Virus record (IMG/VR): IMGVR_UViG_3300050034_000297
Coordinates: 1 to 40,738 of that record
Direction: 5' to 3' (one strand)
Length of the DNA: 40,738 bases
From: a virus
Each line of letters opens with the position of its first letter. Position 1 is the stretch's first letter. Both the position numbers and the translations under genes were made by a program. This document shows, in pieces, positions 13,669 through 21,344 of the stretch. The notes beneath the pieces were generated by a model. It was not told the DNA's origin and ran no database searches. It saw nothing but the letters and a program-made list of their open reading frames with translations.

Positions 13669-14329
13669 AATCCAGAAAGTTTCCCCTGTTCTCACCGTCA
13701 TCGAAGACGGCGGCGAGTATGTGATCCAAGCGTCGACGGCGATCGGCAAGCGGCTGGGTGCGGTCATCCTTGCCCAAATTCCGAACGCCCCACGCGTGAC
13801 GTTTGTCGACGAAACCGGAGTAAAGGTCTTCAAGAACACAGTACAGAAAGGGAATGTTCCTGCTTCGATTCCTGCTAAAAATCTTCCTACGCAAGCCAAA
13901 GAAGAAGTTCCATCACCAGATTTATCCCCCGATAAACCAATTCCCGCGCACCAACGAATCTTCCAGGACAACGCGGCGCCGCCGGCTCCCGAGTTGGTAG
14001 AGGAAGAGTACGCTGCGGTCTTGCGGCAGGAAGCTGCGGATGCTGCAGAACTCGCGCGCCAGGAACAGTTCAATCAGGAGAAGGTTGCTCCCGCAGAACC
14101 GGAGCAGGTGGAGGAAGAGACACCTACCCCGCGCAAGCGTGAACCGCGCGATTTGCAAACCAACGTCGCTCAGTGCGGTCGATGCGAAGGGTCTGGCCAG
14201 ATTGTCAACGATGGCGGCTTCAGCGGCCCCTGCCCCGTCTGCAAAGGTAAGGGCGTGATGCAGGCGTGGGGGCGTGGGGGCCAATCACATCGGGTGAATA
14301 CTGATTCTCTCCACGCGAAGGCCAGGTAA
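13661..14329 (+). CDS. Zinc-ribbon protein with beta-rich N-terminus
   Basis: A 222-residue protein in three parts. Residues 1-60 are beta-rich (VLTVIEDGGEYVIQA, RVTFVDETGVKVF). Residues 70-165 are Pro/Glu/Ala-rich and probably disordered. Residues 170-200 are a zinc ribbon with two CxxC motifs (C172-C175-EGSG and C191-C194-KGKG), closely similar to that of the gene at 11086. The start at 13661 lies within the upstream gene, with AGGAG about 14 bases before. The repeated ribbon suggests related roles for both proteins. Confidence 0.6.
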   Translation: MSEIQKVSPVLTVIEDGGEYVIQASTAIGKRLGAVILAQIPNAPRVTFVDETGVKVFKNTVQKGNVPASIPAKNLPTQAKEEVPSPDLSPDKPIPAHQRIFQDNAAPPAPELVEEEYAAVLRQEAADAAELARQEQFNQEKVAPAEPEQVEEETPTPRKREPRDLQTNVAQCGRCEGSGQIVNDGGFSGPCPVCKGKGVMQAWGRGGQSHRVNTDSLHAKAR

Positions 14330-14331
14330 CC

Positions 14332-14814
14332 GTGGGATGGCCAACTCCAAAGCTTGTAGAACGGGCGCGACAACTTCGCATGATGTCCCCGGAGGAGCGC
14401 GCGCGATCGATCGACGAAAAGCGGCGTCTGCAAATCCTTGGATTGTGCACACAGTGCAAAGTCGAGCCACGATCTTCCACTATGACAATTTGCAAAAAGT
14501 GCAATTGCGAAAGGCGCAAGAAGGACGCCAAGATAGATGCTCGCAAGGCGAAGTTGAAAAAGGCGGAAGCGTATGGCGGTCGGTGTGTGCGCTGCCAGTC
14601 ATTGCTGACATCCCCTCTGACGCGTAGAGGAAAGATTCGGTACCTGTGCGACAAGTGCCGGAATTGGGTTTGGGATGAGTATCGGCGGACTCATGCAGAA
14701 AGGCCATATTACACCATCCACATGCTCATTATGAAATTCAGGGAAGAGCATGGCATTCTTCCAGACAAGGTTTGGCGGACAGCGCCGAAACAGAACAGTT
14801 GGTCGATCCGATGA
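14332..14814 (+). CDS. Basic protein with two four-cysteine zinc fingers
   Basis: A 160-residue protein with a GTG start at 14332 (AGG five bases before). Four CxxC pairs are visible (C39/C42, C54/C57, C85/C88, C106/C109), separated by a strongly basic helix (RRKKDAKIDARKAKLKKAEA). They make two treble-clef-like fingers, similar in spacing to HNH-associated or recombination-endonuclease zinc domains. The HNH residues themselves are not evident. A nucleic-acid-binding role is likely. Its stop overlaps the next start (TGATG). Confidence 0.6.
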   Translation: MGWPTPKLVERARQLRMMSPEERARSIDEKRRLQILGLCTQCKVEPRSSTMTICKKCNCERRKKDAKIDARKAKLKKAEAYGGRCVRCQSLLTSPLTRRGKIRYLCDKCRNWVWDEYRRTHAERPYYTIHMLIMKFREEHGILPDKVWRTAPKQNSWSIR

Positions 14815-15353
14815 TGAAATTACCTGAATGCCGAAATCCGCAACATCCTGCCGGGATGCCGAAGCAAATGATCTTTCTCGAAGAGAAGGACAATGCCCTT
14901 GTCTTCGCTTGCCAGGCATGCAAGGACGTGAACCGGAAGCTTTCTGTGCAGATTGTTACCACCCAAGCGTACAAGCGTTTGGTGCGCCAGCAATTGAAGG
15001 CGCAGGGCCGCTTGATGACAAAGCCGCCAGAGATTCGTCGTCCGCAGATGCGCACGCCGCCTAAGGTGCGCATGGAGTGGGATGTCGGCCACCGGCGCTC
15101 GAAGGATGGCAAGTACGAACTGGTGACTTACCACGATCTTGGTGAGGGCAATTTGCAAATCCAGATGGCTGTCGATGGTGTCCTTGCTCCGATGATGGAT
15201 GACCATATTGCCAGCCGTGAGCAGTACCCCACCGATCAGGAATACTTTTCTCGTCTTGCGCAGGCAAGCGAACTGATGATTCACCTGTACGGGGACGCGC
15301 GCTCGCCGCTCTCCGAAGACGAAGTTCAACAGCGGCAGCAACAAGGGTTTTAG
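14811..15353 (+). CDS. Zinc-motif phage protein, function unknown
   Basis: A 180-residue protein starting MMKLPECRNPQHPAGMPKQ. Cys7, His12 and the CQAC pair near 34-37 form a likely zinc site. A basic middle (YKRLVRQQLKAQGRL) and a beta-like domain (KYELVTYHDLGEGNLQIQMAVDGV) follow. The start overlaps the upstream stop, with no good ribosome site, so translation is probably coupled. A TTG at 14772 in the same frame is a weaker alternative. It lies two genes before the large terminase. Confidence 0.6.
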   Translation: MMKLPECRNPQHPAGMPKQMIFLEEKDNALVFACQACKDVNRKLSVQIVTTQAYKRLVRQQLKAQGRLMTKPPEIRRPQMRTPPKVRMEWDVGHRRSKDGKYELVTYHDLGEGNLQIQMAVDGVLAPMMDDHIASREQYPTDQEYFSRLAQASELMIHLYGDARSPLSEDEVQQRQQQGF

Positions 15354-15362
15354 GGAGGAATC

Positions 15363-15854
15363 ATGGCAGAACTTACCGTCAAGCGTCGCGCACGTGAACT
15401 GCAAGATCACCCGGAGGAATTGGCCGTGGAAGTTTTGAGTAACTCCAAGGGACAACCGTACAAGCGCCAGGTTGAAGCTGTGCGAACATCGTGGCTTTTA
15501 CGCGAGGCAAAGGAAATCGAGATCCGTGAATTCTTCCGCGAGCTTCCCTTGGCAGAAGGCATGAGCCAGCTTGCAAGTGCGCGCAAGAACATCGAACTTG
15601 CAGCGGAGGTTCTGAACCAGCGTATCGGCGAAGAAGCTTCCAAGGAAACCTGCTCAACCTGCGGCGGCCCATCGAAGCGCAAGGATGGATTGTGGATTCA
15701 GCAGGGTGTGCGCCGTGACCCTGATACTGGAATTCTGGTCCCCTTTCGCTTCTGCGATGTGTTTTGCCTCCGCGATTACAACAGAAAGATGTTGATGCCC
15801 GCAGGCGCATCTCCGGTTGCTGCTGATGGCACAGAGATGGGCGATGTTCGCTAA
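15363..15854 (+). CDS. Candidate small terminase subunit or packaging protein with zinc site
   Basis: A 163-residue protein with GGGAGG before its ATG, directly upstream of the large terminase. The first 95 residues are helical and charged, and Cys97/Cys100 with Cys131/Cys135 could bind zinc. Position and size fit a small terminase subunit, which recognises phage DNA, but the helical part lacks a clear helix-turn-helix, so the assignment is by context only. It may equally be another member of the zinc-protein run to its left. Confidence 0.5.
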   Translation: MAELTVKRRARELQDHPEELAVEVLSNSKGQPYKRQVEAVRTSWLLREAKEIEIREFFRELPLAEGMSQLASARKNIELAAEVLNQRIGEEASKETCSTCGGPSKRKDGLWIQQGVRRDPDTGILVPFRFCDVFCLRDYNRKMLMPAGASPVAADGTEMGDVR

Positions 15855-15863
15855 AAGGCGATT

Positions 15864-17675
15864 ATGTCCATTAATTTAGATCATGCCGTCAAGTTCTTCG
15901 AACGTCTGAGCATCCGCGATCGCGACGCCGGCGTGATGGTTCCATTCAAGCTGCGTCAGCAGCAGTTGGAAGTCATCGAGCAGGCGAAGGAGCATCTTGC
16001 CCGCAAACGCCGTCTCTATATCATTTTTTTGAAAGCACGCCGTGTCGGACTCTCGACGCTGGCCACTGCTCTTGGCCATACGCATTGTGTTGCTTATCCG
16101 GCCGCGAAGGCCGGCGCCGTTGCCCAGAACCGTGAAATCGCCAAGAATAACTTCGACATGGCCTGCGATTTTTTCGGTGATCTTTCGCCCGTTTATGGAA
16201 GATCAATTACCAAGCCGACTCGAAGCGAACTCATTTATCCGCATGATAGAGGGCGTCCATCCACCTTCAAACACTACACGGCTGCAACGATCCATGCAGC
16301 GCGCGGACTTACTTTCTCATCCCTCCATTTGACGGAAGCGGCATTCTATCCCTATGAAGGCGTGTTCACCACGCTGATGAACACGCTTTCAATCGATCCC
16401 AACAACCAATGCTTTATCGAAACCACCGCAAATGGTATGGAGGGTCCAGGAGAATCCTATTACCAATACTGGAATGCAGCAGTTGCAGGGGACAACGAAT
16501 TTCTTCCCATCTTCCTGCCGTGGTACGACGATCCTGCCTACGTGATGGATCCGTCGCTTGCCAAGGATGCGCCACGCGACGAGTATGAGCGCTACTTGAT
16601 GAACGACATCAAGCACTGGAAGACTGGGAAAAAGATAAAAATCGGCAAGGATCGCATTGCTTGGTATCGAGAAACCTTGGCAACAAAGTGCGAAGGTATG
16701 CTTGATGCATGGCGCGCCGAATATCCAGCAACTCCAAGTGAAGCCTTTGTTGCTACTGGCAACCCCGCTTTTACAACCGAGGAACAGCAGTTCGCGGAAC
16801 AAAGCGTCGAAGAACCACCGTTCATTGGTCGTTGTGTTTTGACGGAGGACAAAAAGCACGCAGATTTGCAAAAAGATTGGGAAGGCCCTCTATGCGTGTG
16901 GGAAACCCCACAGCCTGGGCACCATTACTTCGCCGGGGTGGATAGTGCACGTGGTGAGGAAGCAAACCGAACCGCTGGCGATTATGCGGCTGTTTTTGTG
17001 TGGAATGCTGAAACGGGTCACGCTGCGGCAAGATTCATGGACCGCGTGTCTCCTGACGAGTTATCAGAGATTGCCGCTGCCATTGGTTATTACTTCAACA
17101 GCGCACTTCTGAACGTAGAGTTGAATGGCCTTGGCGCCAGCGTGATGAAGGAGCTGCGCGACCGTCTGCACTACCCGAGCCAGTACATCTGGAAGGGCCG
17201 CGATGATCGCGTGAACGTTTCGAAGCAGGGTGTGGCGTACGGATTTGAAATGTCCGATCGCTACCGACGCATGTGCTTCAACTTCTTTCGATCTGCATTG
17301 CACAGAAAAGAAGTGACTCCGAAGGACAGGATTCTGGTCGACCAGATGCTTGCCGCCAAACTCGAAATGAATTTTCGATGGACAGTTCGAGTTGGCCATG
17401 ACGATGTTTTAATGGCCGCGTTCCTGGGATGGATTGCCAAGGAGCAGTATCACCCCCATGTGTGCAAAGTTCATCCAATGAAAAACCTGTTGCTCTCCAA
17501 GGACGATCTGGAAGCAATACGCACTCCTGGAGAGCGCTTCAACATGCCGGAATGGACCAAGGATGGCTTGGTCACAGCATTTGGCGGAATTATTCAAAAC
17601 TCGAATGACCATCTGAAAATGTTGGAACGCTACAACAAACACAAAAAAATGCCGCAACGTTTGGCCGGAATTTAG
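15864..17675 (+). CDS. terL: Large terminase subunit
   Basis: A 603-residue packaging motor protein. The ATPase domain has a deviant Walker A KARRVGLST at about 57-65, Walker B SLHLTEA at about 153-159 with the catalytic Glu, and the coupling motif IETTANG at about 185-191. The RNase H-like nuclease domain has its acidic residues in AGVDSARG (Asp near 360), LNVELNG (Glu near 419) and GHDDVLMA (Asp near 513-514). It translocates DNA into the procapsid and cuts it. AAGG lies five bases before the ATG. Length is slightly above average for the family. All key residues are present. Confidence 0.93.
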   Translation: MSINLDHAVKFFERLSIRDRDAGVMVPFKLRQQQLEVIEQAKEHLARKRRLYIIFLKARRVGLSTLATALGHTHCVAYPAAKAGAVAQNREIAKNNFDMACDFFGDLSPVYGRSITKPTRSELIYPHDRGRPSTFKHYTAATIHAARGLTFSSLHLTEAAFYPYEGVFTTLMNTLSIDPNNQCFIETTANGMEGPGESYYQYWNAAVAGDNEFLPIFLPWYDDPAYVMDPSLAKDAPRDEYERYLMNDIKHWKTGKKIKIGKDRIAWYRETLATKCEGMLDAWRAEYPATPSEAFVATGNPAFTTEEQQFAEQSVEEPPFIGRCVLTEDKKHADLQKDWEGPLCVWETPQPGHHYFAGVDSARGEEANRTAGDYAAVFVWNAETGHAAARFMDRVSPDELSEIAAAIGYYFNSALLNVELNGLGASVMKELRDRLHYPSQYIWKGRDDRVNVSKQGVAYGFEMSDRYRRMCFNFFRSALHRKEVTPKDRILVDQMLAAKLEMNFRWTVRVGHDDVLMAAFLGWIAKEQYHPHVCKVHPMKNLLLSKDDLEAIRTPGERFNMPEWTKDGLVTAFGGIIQNSNDHLKMLERYNKHKKMPQRLAGI

Positions 17676-17683
17676 GAGAGGGT

Positions 17684-18364
17684 ATGGATGAAGATACGAC
17701 AGGAAAACAGCAACCTGATACTGGAATTCGACTCCACCGAGTTGGCGGCGATGCGCGAATGTCTCGCGACACTGGGGCTCGGCATTCCCTCGACGCCAGC
17801 GCCGGCACAAAACTCTTCCGCATCGCGGGTGATTCTGACGGACTCAAGGATCGTCGAACTGGAATCGCAGAGGATGTCGGAGAGGCAACTCCAAAGAAAC
17901 GCAGAGGAAATGCAAAACAAACTCCAGGCCGGAGTGCTTCCGTTCCGATCTCAATCGAGACCGCCGGGCGTTCCTCTAAAAAACTCTCCTCGCCTGGAAG
18001 CGCAGAAAACGGGAAAATTCGCGGGGGAATCGCCGACCAACGCAGTAGAGCAAGCGAAGAAGACAGACAGCACGCTCGCGAGATGTTCCACGAGATCGGT
18101 GCCACCTTCAACCGCAACCGGGAGAAGTCTAAGGCGAGTGCCTACGAACAATACCAACGTGATCTGATGGCCCACTCGGAAGAGTTGGTCATGGGTGAGG
18201 CTATTTCTCTCAAGGAATTAACGTCTATTGTCACCGATCTTGAACAGTACATGCGCGATAACACCAGCGATCAAGGAAAATCGCAAGCACAATTACTTGC
18301 GGAATGGCTCACGGTTCCCATGAAGGAGATCGAAAGTAGTAGCGCCGCAACTACTAAGAAGTAA
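17684..18364 (+). CDS. -1 frame of a gene with apparent programmed frameshift
   Basis: This frame is open from an ATG at 17684 to a stop at 18364 (226 codons). Its first 105 codons are Arg/Gly/Ser-rich and unstructured, as expected of out-of-frame reading. From about codon 115 it becomes clearly protein-like (EEDRQHAREMFHEIGATFNRNREKSKA, then ELTSIVTDLEQYMRDN), a helical charged domain. The natural reading is that this part is reached from the frame starting at 17688 by a -1 shift. The product would be a fusion of about 225 residues. If no shift occurs, it is a stand-alone 226-residue protein. Function unknown; it sits between terminase and portal genes. Confidence 0.6.
   Translation: MDEDTTGKQQPDTGIRLHRVGGDARMSRDTGARHSLDASAGTKLFRIAGDSDGLKDRRTGIAEDVGEATPKKRRGNAKQTPGRSASVPISIETAGRSSKKLSSPGSAENGKIRGGIADQRSRASEEDRQHAREMFHEIGATFNRNREKSKASAYEQYQRDLMAHSEELVMGEAISLKELTSIVTDLEQYMRDNTSDQGKSQAQLLAEWLTVPMKEIESSSAATTKK
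17688..18167 (+). CDS. Zero frame of the frameshifted gene
   Basis: Starting at 17688, nine bases after AGGAG, this 159-residue frame begins MKIRQENSNLILEFDSTELAAM and has a coiled-coil-like middle (RIVELESQRMSERQLQRNAEEMQNKLQ). After about residue 125 it turns into Ser/Thr/Arg/Pro-rich sequence typical of non-coding reading. Two slippery heptamers lie in phase: A-AAA-AAC at 17978-17984 and G-GGA-AAA at 18011-18017. Either would move ribosomes into the -1 frame just where that frame starts to look coding. Without a shift the short product ends at 18167. Confidence 0.6.
   Translation: MKIRQENSNLILEFDSTELAAMRECLATLGLGIPSTPAPAQNSSASRVILTDSRIVELESQRMSERQLQRNAEEMQNKLQAGVLPFRSQSRPPGVPLKNSPRLEAQKTGKFAGESPTNAVEQAKKTDSTLARCSTRSVPPSTATGRSLRRVPTNNTNVI
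18333..18350 (+). repeat. Copy 1 of the AGTAGTAGCGCCGCA word
   Basis: AAAGTAGTAGCGCCGCA at 18333-18349 is identical over 17 bases to the copy at 30723-30739. Here it is flanked by arms AGTAGT and ACTACT, giving an imperfect 21-base palindrome, and it lies just before a stop codon. Confidence 0.6.
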
Positions 18365-18405
18365 TCAAAAAGCATGGTGCTACGCTCAAGAAAAGGAGTG
18401 TACTC

Positions 18406-18600
18406 ATGGACCGTGCAAAATATCAAGTGACCGCTCCGCCCGACGAAAAATCTGGTTCCGATGAGATGGAGCACGACAAATTTTCTACCGAGCGGAAGAA
18501 TTACCGCCGCCATGGGAAAACCCCCGGTGGCCGATCTGGAAAAGGAACCGTGGTAAGCGCGAAACGCAGCACCTTTAAGCGTGCGCGGCGACGGGGGTAA
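18406..18600 (+). CDS. Small basic protein
   Basis: A 64-residue protein with AAGGAG seven bases before the ATG. The N-terminal half is mixed charge (DEKSGSDEMEHDKF). The C-terminal half is rich in Arg, Lys and Gly (RRHGKTPGGRSGKG, KRSTFKRARRRG). It is probably disordered and nucleic-acid binding. It is followed after two bases by another small basic protein and then the portal gene. No family is recognised. Confidence 0.6.
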   Translation: MDRAKYQVTAPPDEKSGSDEMEHDKFSTERKNYRRHGKTPGGRSGKGTVVSAKRSTFKRARRRG

Positions 18601-18602
18601 TC

Positions 18603-18752
18603 ATGCCTCTCCACCATGGGAAGTCGAACAAAGTTGTGAGTGAGAACATCCGCGAGATGGTTGAATCCGGCCATCCTCAGGATCAAGCTATCGCCGCCTC
18701 TTATCGCAAAGCGGGCAGATCGCGCAAAAAGAGAACAAGTCGTCGGAGATAA
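18603..18752 (+). CDS. 49-residue basic phage protein (MPLHHGKSNKVVSENI type)
   Basis: A 49-residue protein beginning MPLHHGKSNKVVSENI, followed by EMVESGHPQDQAIAASYRKAGR and a basic tail. I recognise the pattern (short N-terminus with 'GKSxKxxSxNI', then 'SGxPxxQAxAxA', then Lys/Arg) from many small phage proteins coded beside portal or capsid genes; their function is not known to me. It starts two bases after the previous stop. Its last bases carry the GGAG used by the portal gene. Confidence 0.65.
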   Translation: MPLHHGKSNKVVSENIREMVESGHPQDQAIAASYRKAGRSRKKRTSRRR

Positions 18753-18755
18753 CTT

Positions 18756-20474
18756 TTGGCCAACGTTTATACGATTTCTACTCGCCGCAAATCGGACCCG
18801 GACGAATACCGCGACCCTCGCGCTCGCCACATTGAAGAGTGGGTTCGTGCGTCTGAAGAATACCGTAAAGACAAGATCGGCGAGAAAGCATTCAAGGATG
18901 CTGAAGAGCTTTACTGCATGAAGGATCAGGGAAGTCCATCGCCCAGTTTCCGCCCCATGATCCGCATCCCTATGCTTCAACGGATCATGCTCGAAGAAGC
19001 AAACCAAATCTCCGATACAGTTCCCCAAATCTACATTTTTTCGGATAATCGTGCCCGTGATAAAGAGCGCGAAAAAGCGTTGCAGGCGCAATGGTATTCG
19101 AGCAAGGTAAACCAGCATACCCTGATGGCCTCTCTGACAGCGCGCTATTGCGGTACGGGATTCTTGGTAGCCGGTTTTGATCCCGATCTACGGAACGGCA
19201 AGGGGGGTATGTGGGTAAAGTCGATTGACCCACGTCTGGTTGGCTTCGACCCAGCGACCGATTACACCTGGGACCCTTCCTACGCATATTACGGCACGTG
19301 GATGAACATCGACGACGTTCGCTTGCGGTGGCCGGTAACCAGCAAACACGTGAGGCCACGTAATGGCGGTTCTCCAGCTTCCCCTATCGCAGGAGATTCT
19401 GGCTATGGAATGCAGATGCCGTCCGGTCCGATGGCTTCGATTCCTGGAATGCCGTTCTCTGGTGGGACAAAGCGCTATTCGCAAGATACCAGCGTTTTGG
19501 TGCGTCACGTCTTTTGCAAAGATTACACGCGTGAGATGGTCGACAATGCGGATAAGCCCCTTGAAGCGGAATTGATCGATCCTGAGATGATCCTGAAGTA
19601 CCCCAACGGACGCTGGTTGGTGGAGTGCGAGGGTGTCATTCTGAGCGATGGCCCGAACCCCTATCCGCGCCGTTCCGACATCATGGCACCGCATTTCCCT
19701 ATCTTCCCCGTGTGGGCGCTCCCAGCGCTCCATGGCGGATGGGGCACGCCTGTTACTTCCATGACGGTTGACATGCAGCTTTTGGCGCAACGGTTGTATA
19801 CGCAAGCGTTTGAAAACTGCATCCGACTGAATAATGGCGTATGGTTCATTCCCCAAAATACTGGTATTGATCCAGAAGCTTTCGGCGGTTTGCCCGGTGA
19901 AGTTGTCATGATCAACCAGGGAAGCCAGGCTCCGACGTGTGTAGCGCCAAATGCTCTTTCTGCAAGCGCAATGCAGGTTCCTGAAAAACTTCTTCAACTT
20001 CAAAATCAAGTTCTTGGATTTGGCGAAGCCCGCCAAGGGAACCCCGGTGCCGGAAACATCTCCACGGATCTTTACGACGCTTCTGTTTTGCAGTCTTCTG
20101 GACTTTTGCAGTTATCCGGTCGATTGATGGCCGGAACGTTGCAGATGTTGGGCGAGTTCATGTTCTACACGATGGGCCGCTACATGGGTCGCCAGAACAT
20201 GCCTTTGCGCGGGAATGATGGCGTCGAGATGGCCGAGTGGCAAGGACTTATTCGCCCAGATCAATACGACGTGATGCTCGATGAGGCTTCGATTCGTCCT
20301 CTTAGTAATGCGGTTGTTCGCAAGATGACTCCTGACTTGATGAAGACAGGCATTGTTGCTACTGAACGTGGTCTGCGCACGCTTGGTTATCCAGGCGCGG
20401 AAGAAATTGCCGAGGAGCAGAGGCACAATCTTGAGTTACAGGCTCTTGGGCGCGTAAAGGGAGGGAAAAAATGA
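18756..20474 (+). CDS. Portal protein
   Basis: A 572-residue protein located after terminase and before scaffold and capsid genes, the invariant place of the portal. It forms the dodecameric ring through which DNA enters the head. Supporting features are a long soluble mixed fold, PMIRIPMLQRIMLEEANQISD and SIDPRLVGFDP segments, and a C-terminal helical region ending in a Gly/Lys tail, as in podovirus-type portals. The start is TTG at 18756 with GGAG eight bases upstream; no in-frame ATG is better placed. Its stop overlaps the next start (ATGA). Confidence 0.82.
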   Translation: MANVYTISTRRKSDPDEYRDPRARHIEEWVRASEEYRKDKIGEKAFKDAEELYCMKDQGSPSPSFRPMIRIPMLQRIMLEEANQISDTVPQIYIFSDNRARDKEREKALQAQWYSSKVNQHTLMASLTARYCGTGFLVAGFDPDLRNGKGGMWVKSIDPRLVGFDPATDYTWDPSYAYYGTWMNIDDVRLRWPVTSKHVRPRNGGSPASPIAGDSGYGMQMPSGPMASIPGMPFSGGTKRYSQDTSVLVRHVFCKDYTREMVDNADKPLEAELIDPEMILKYPNGRWLVECEGVILSDGPNPYPRRSDIMAPHFPIFPVWALPALHGGWGTPVTSMTVDMQLLAQRLYTQAFENCIRLNNGVWFIPQNTGIDPEAFGGLPGEVVMINQGSQAPTCVAPNALSASAMQVPEKLLQLQNQVLGFGEARQGNPGAGNISTDLYDASVLQSSGLLQLSGRLMAGTLQMLGEFMFYTMGRYMGRQNMPLRGNDGVEMAEWQGLIRPDQYDVMLDEASIRPLSNAVVRKMTPDLMKTGIVATERGLRTLGYPGAEEIAEEQRHNLELQALGRVKGGKK

Positions 20475-20659
20475 TCTGGAATAGCCAATGGTTAACAACG
20501 CGTGAGTTTGCCCGCTTAGTGGGCCGTCCCGAACGAACAGTACAAGAATGGGCGCACAACGGAACGTTGGTGGAATTTGGCATACCTATATTCTGCGTTT
20601 CGCGAGGTCGCAACAACCATCGGCACTTCATTTATGCCCCGTGTAGCTTGTGCAGGTAG
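20471..20659 (+). CDS. Small HTH protein in the structural operon
   Basis: A 62-residue protein with GGGAGGG before its ATG, overlapping the portal stop. It carries an excisionase/MerR-like helix-turn-helix (LTTREFARLVGRPERTVQEWAHNG) followed by a short wing. A DNA-binding protein inside the head-gene block is unusual; it might regulate late genes or mark the DNA for packaging. Its TAG stop lies inside copy 2 of the AGTAGTAGCGCCGCA word. The Cys pair at its C-terminus (CSLC) is odd for this fold. Confidence 0.6.
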   Translation: MIWNSQWLTTREFARLVGRPERTVQEWAHNGTLVEFGIPIFCVSRGRNNHRHFIYAPCSLCR

Positions 20660-20670
20660 TAGCGCCGCAA
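20656..20670 (+). repeat. Copy 2 of the GTAGTAGCGCCGCAA word
   Basis: GTAGTAGCGCCGCAA at 20656-20670 contains the stop codon of the HTH gene and is embedded in an imperfect palindrome (GGTA ... TACC). The following 80 bases hold no gene but contain a perfect hairpin AGCAGT-TTCGG-ACTGCT at about 20719-20735, just before the next ribosome site. Confidence 0.6.
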
Positions 20671-20748
20671 GTACCCCATTCCCATATAGCTTATTTCGTA
20701 CTAGCGTTGATATAGACAAGCAGTTTCGGACTGCTGGAAGGAGTGACC

Positions 20749-20829
20749 ATGGCTCGTAGCTCTAAGAAAAGTCGTGCTCGCACTGCGAAACGCGCCGCGA
20801 TTGCGAAGAAAGACTTGGCGCGCCGGTAA
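20749..20829 (+). CDS. 26-residue Lys/Arg-rich micro-protein
   Basis: A 27-codon frame with AAGGAG five bases before the ATG. The product MARSSKKSRARTAKRAAIAK... has about 11 Lys or Arg in 26 residues, like a protamine or nucleoid peptide. A hairpin lies immediately upstream of its ribosome site. It is one of four such genes in 700 bases. Real coding is supported by the strong ribosome site and by repetition of the theme, not by homology. Confidence 0.5.
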   Translation: MARSSKKSRARTAKRAAIAKKDLARR

Positions 20830-20859
20830 TTTAACGTCCGTGTGTGAAGCAGGTGGCTT

Positions 20860-20964
20860 ATGACTGGAACGAAGTCAAAAATCGTGAAGGACTACGGAAA
20901 GCCAAAGGCATTCCTGCGAACCATGAGAGCCAAAATCGCCAAGCGTGGTAGAAAACGCGCATAA
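20860..20964 (+). CDS. 34-residue basic micro-protein
   Basis: A 35-codon frame starting at 20860 with AGGTGG four bases upstream. The product starts MTGTKSKIVKDYGKPK and ends in a basic KIAKRGRKRA. It resembles small uncharacterised 'KDYGKPK' proteins that I recall from virome contigs coded near capsid genes, but I cannot name a family. Positive charge suggests binding to packaged DNA or RNA. Confidence 0.5.
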   Translation: MTGTKSKIVKDYGKPKAFLRTMRAKIAKRGRKRA

Positions 20965-21039
20965 GCGAGGTTGGATAGCTGGAGAGTTTGTAGCTGGCCT
21001 TCGCGCCGCTCTCCACGAATAAGCGAAGGAGGTAGACAC

Positions 21040-21096
21040 TTGGCACATCGTGGCGGACATCGCATCGCTCGTCGTCGTGTTTCTCGCCGTCGGTAA
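21040..21096 (+). CDS. 18-residue Arg/His micro-peptide
   Basis: An 18-residue frame with a TTG start and a strong AAGGAGG seven bases upstream. The peptide is MAHRGGHRIARRRVSRRR: nine Arg and three Gly or Ala in 18 residues. The excellent ribosome site argues that it is made. No parallel is known to me. Confidence 0.4.
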   Translation: MAHRGGHRIARRRVSRRR

Positions 21097-21158
21097 TCGG
21101 CAAATTTTTAACAGGGGCTGGTTGCTTGCATCCGGCCCCTCACCCTAAGGAGGGTGGT

Positions 21159-21344
21159 ATGGCAAAGTCTACGAAAATCGGTTCTTTTGGCAATACCTTC
21201 GATAGCGACATTTTGAAGAGCCCGCTGACTGTTGGCCGTCCTTCGAACGAGCCCGGTCCCGAGGTCTACAACAACCCCATCGCTCGTCCCGGTGACCCGC
21301 TTGGTTTCATTCCGGGTGACTCGAAGAAGGCAGGGGGCCGCTAA
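21159..21344 (+). CDS. Small phage protein (MAKSTKIGSFGNTF)
   Basis: A 61-residue protein with AAGGAGGG before the ATG at 21159. It is Pro/Gly/Asn-rich with little predicted helix (GRPSNEPGPEVYNNPIARPGD) and ends in a basic DSKKAGGR. It may be a minor virion component. The upstream in-frame ATG at 21126 has no ribosome site. Its stop overlaps the next start (TAATG). Confidence 0.55.
   Translation: MAKSTKIGSFGNTFDSDILKSPLTVGRPSNEPGPEVYNNPIARPGDPLGFIPGDSKKAGGR

Noticed and set aside
18501-19118. A 205-residue leftward frame opposite the portal start
   Set aside because: It overlaps three genes on the other strand that have good starts and known-type products; it has no motif and no start signal.
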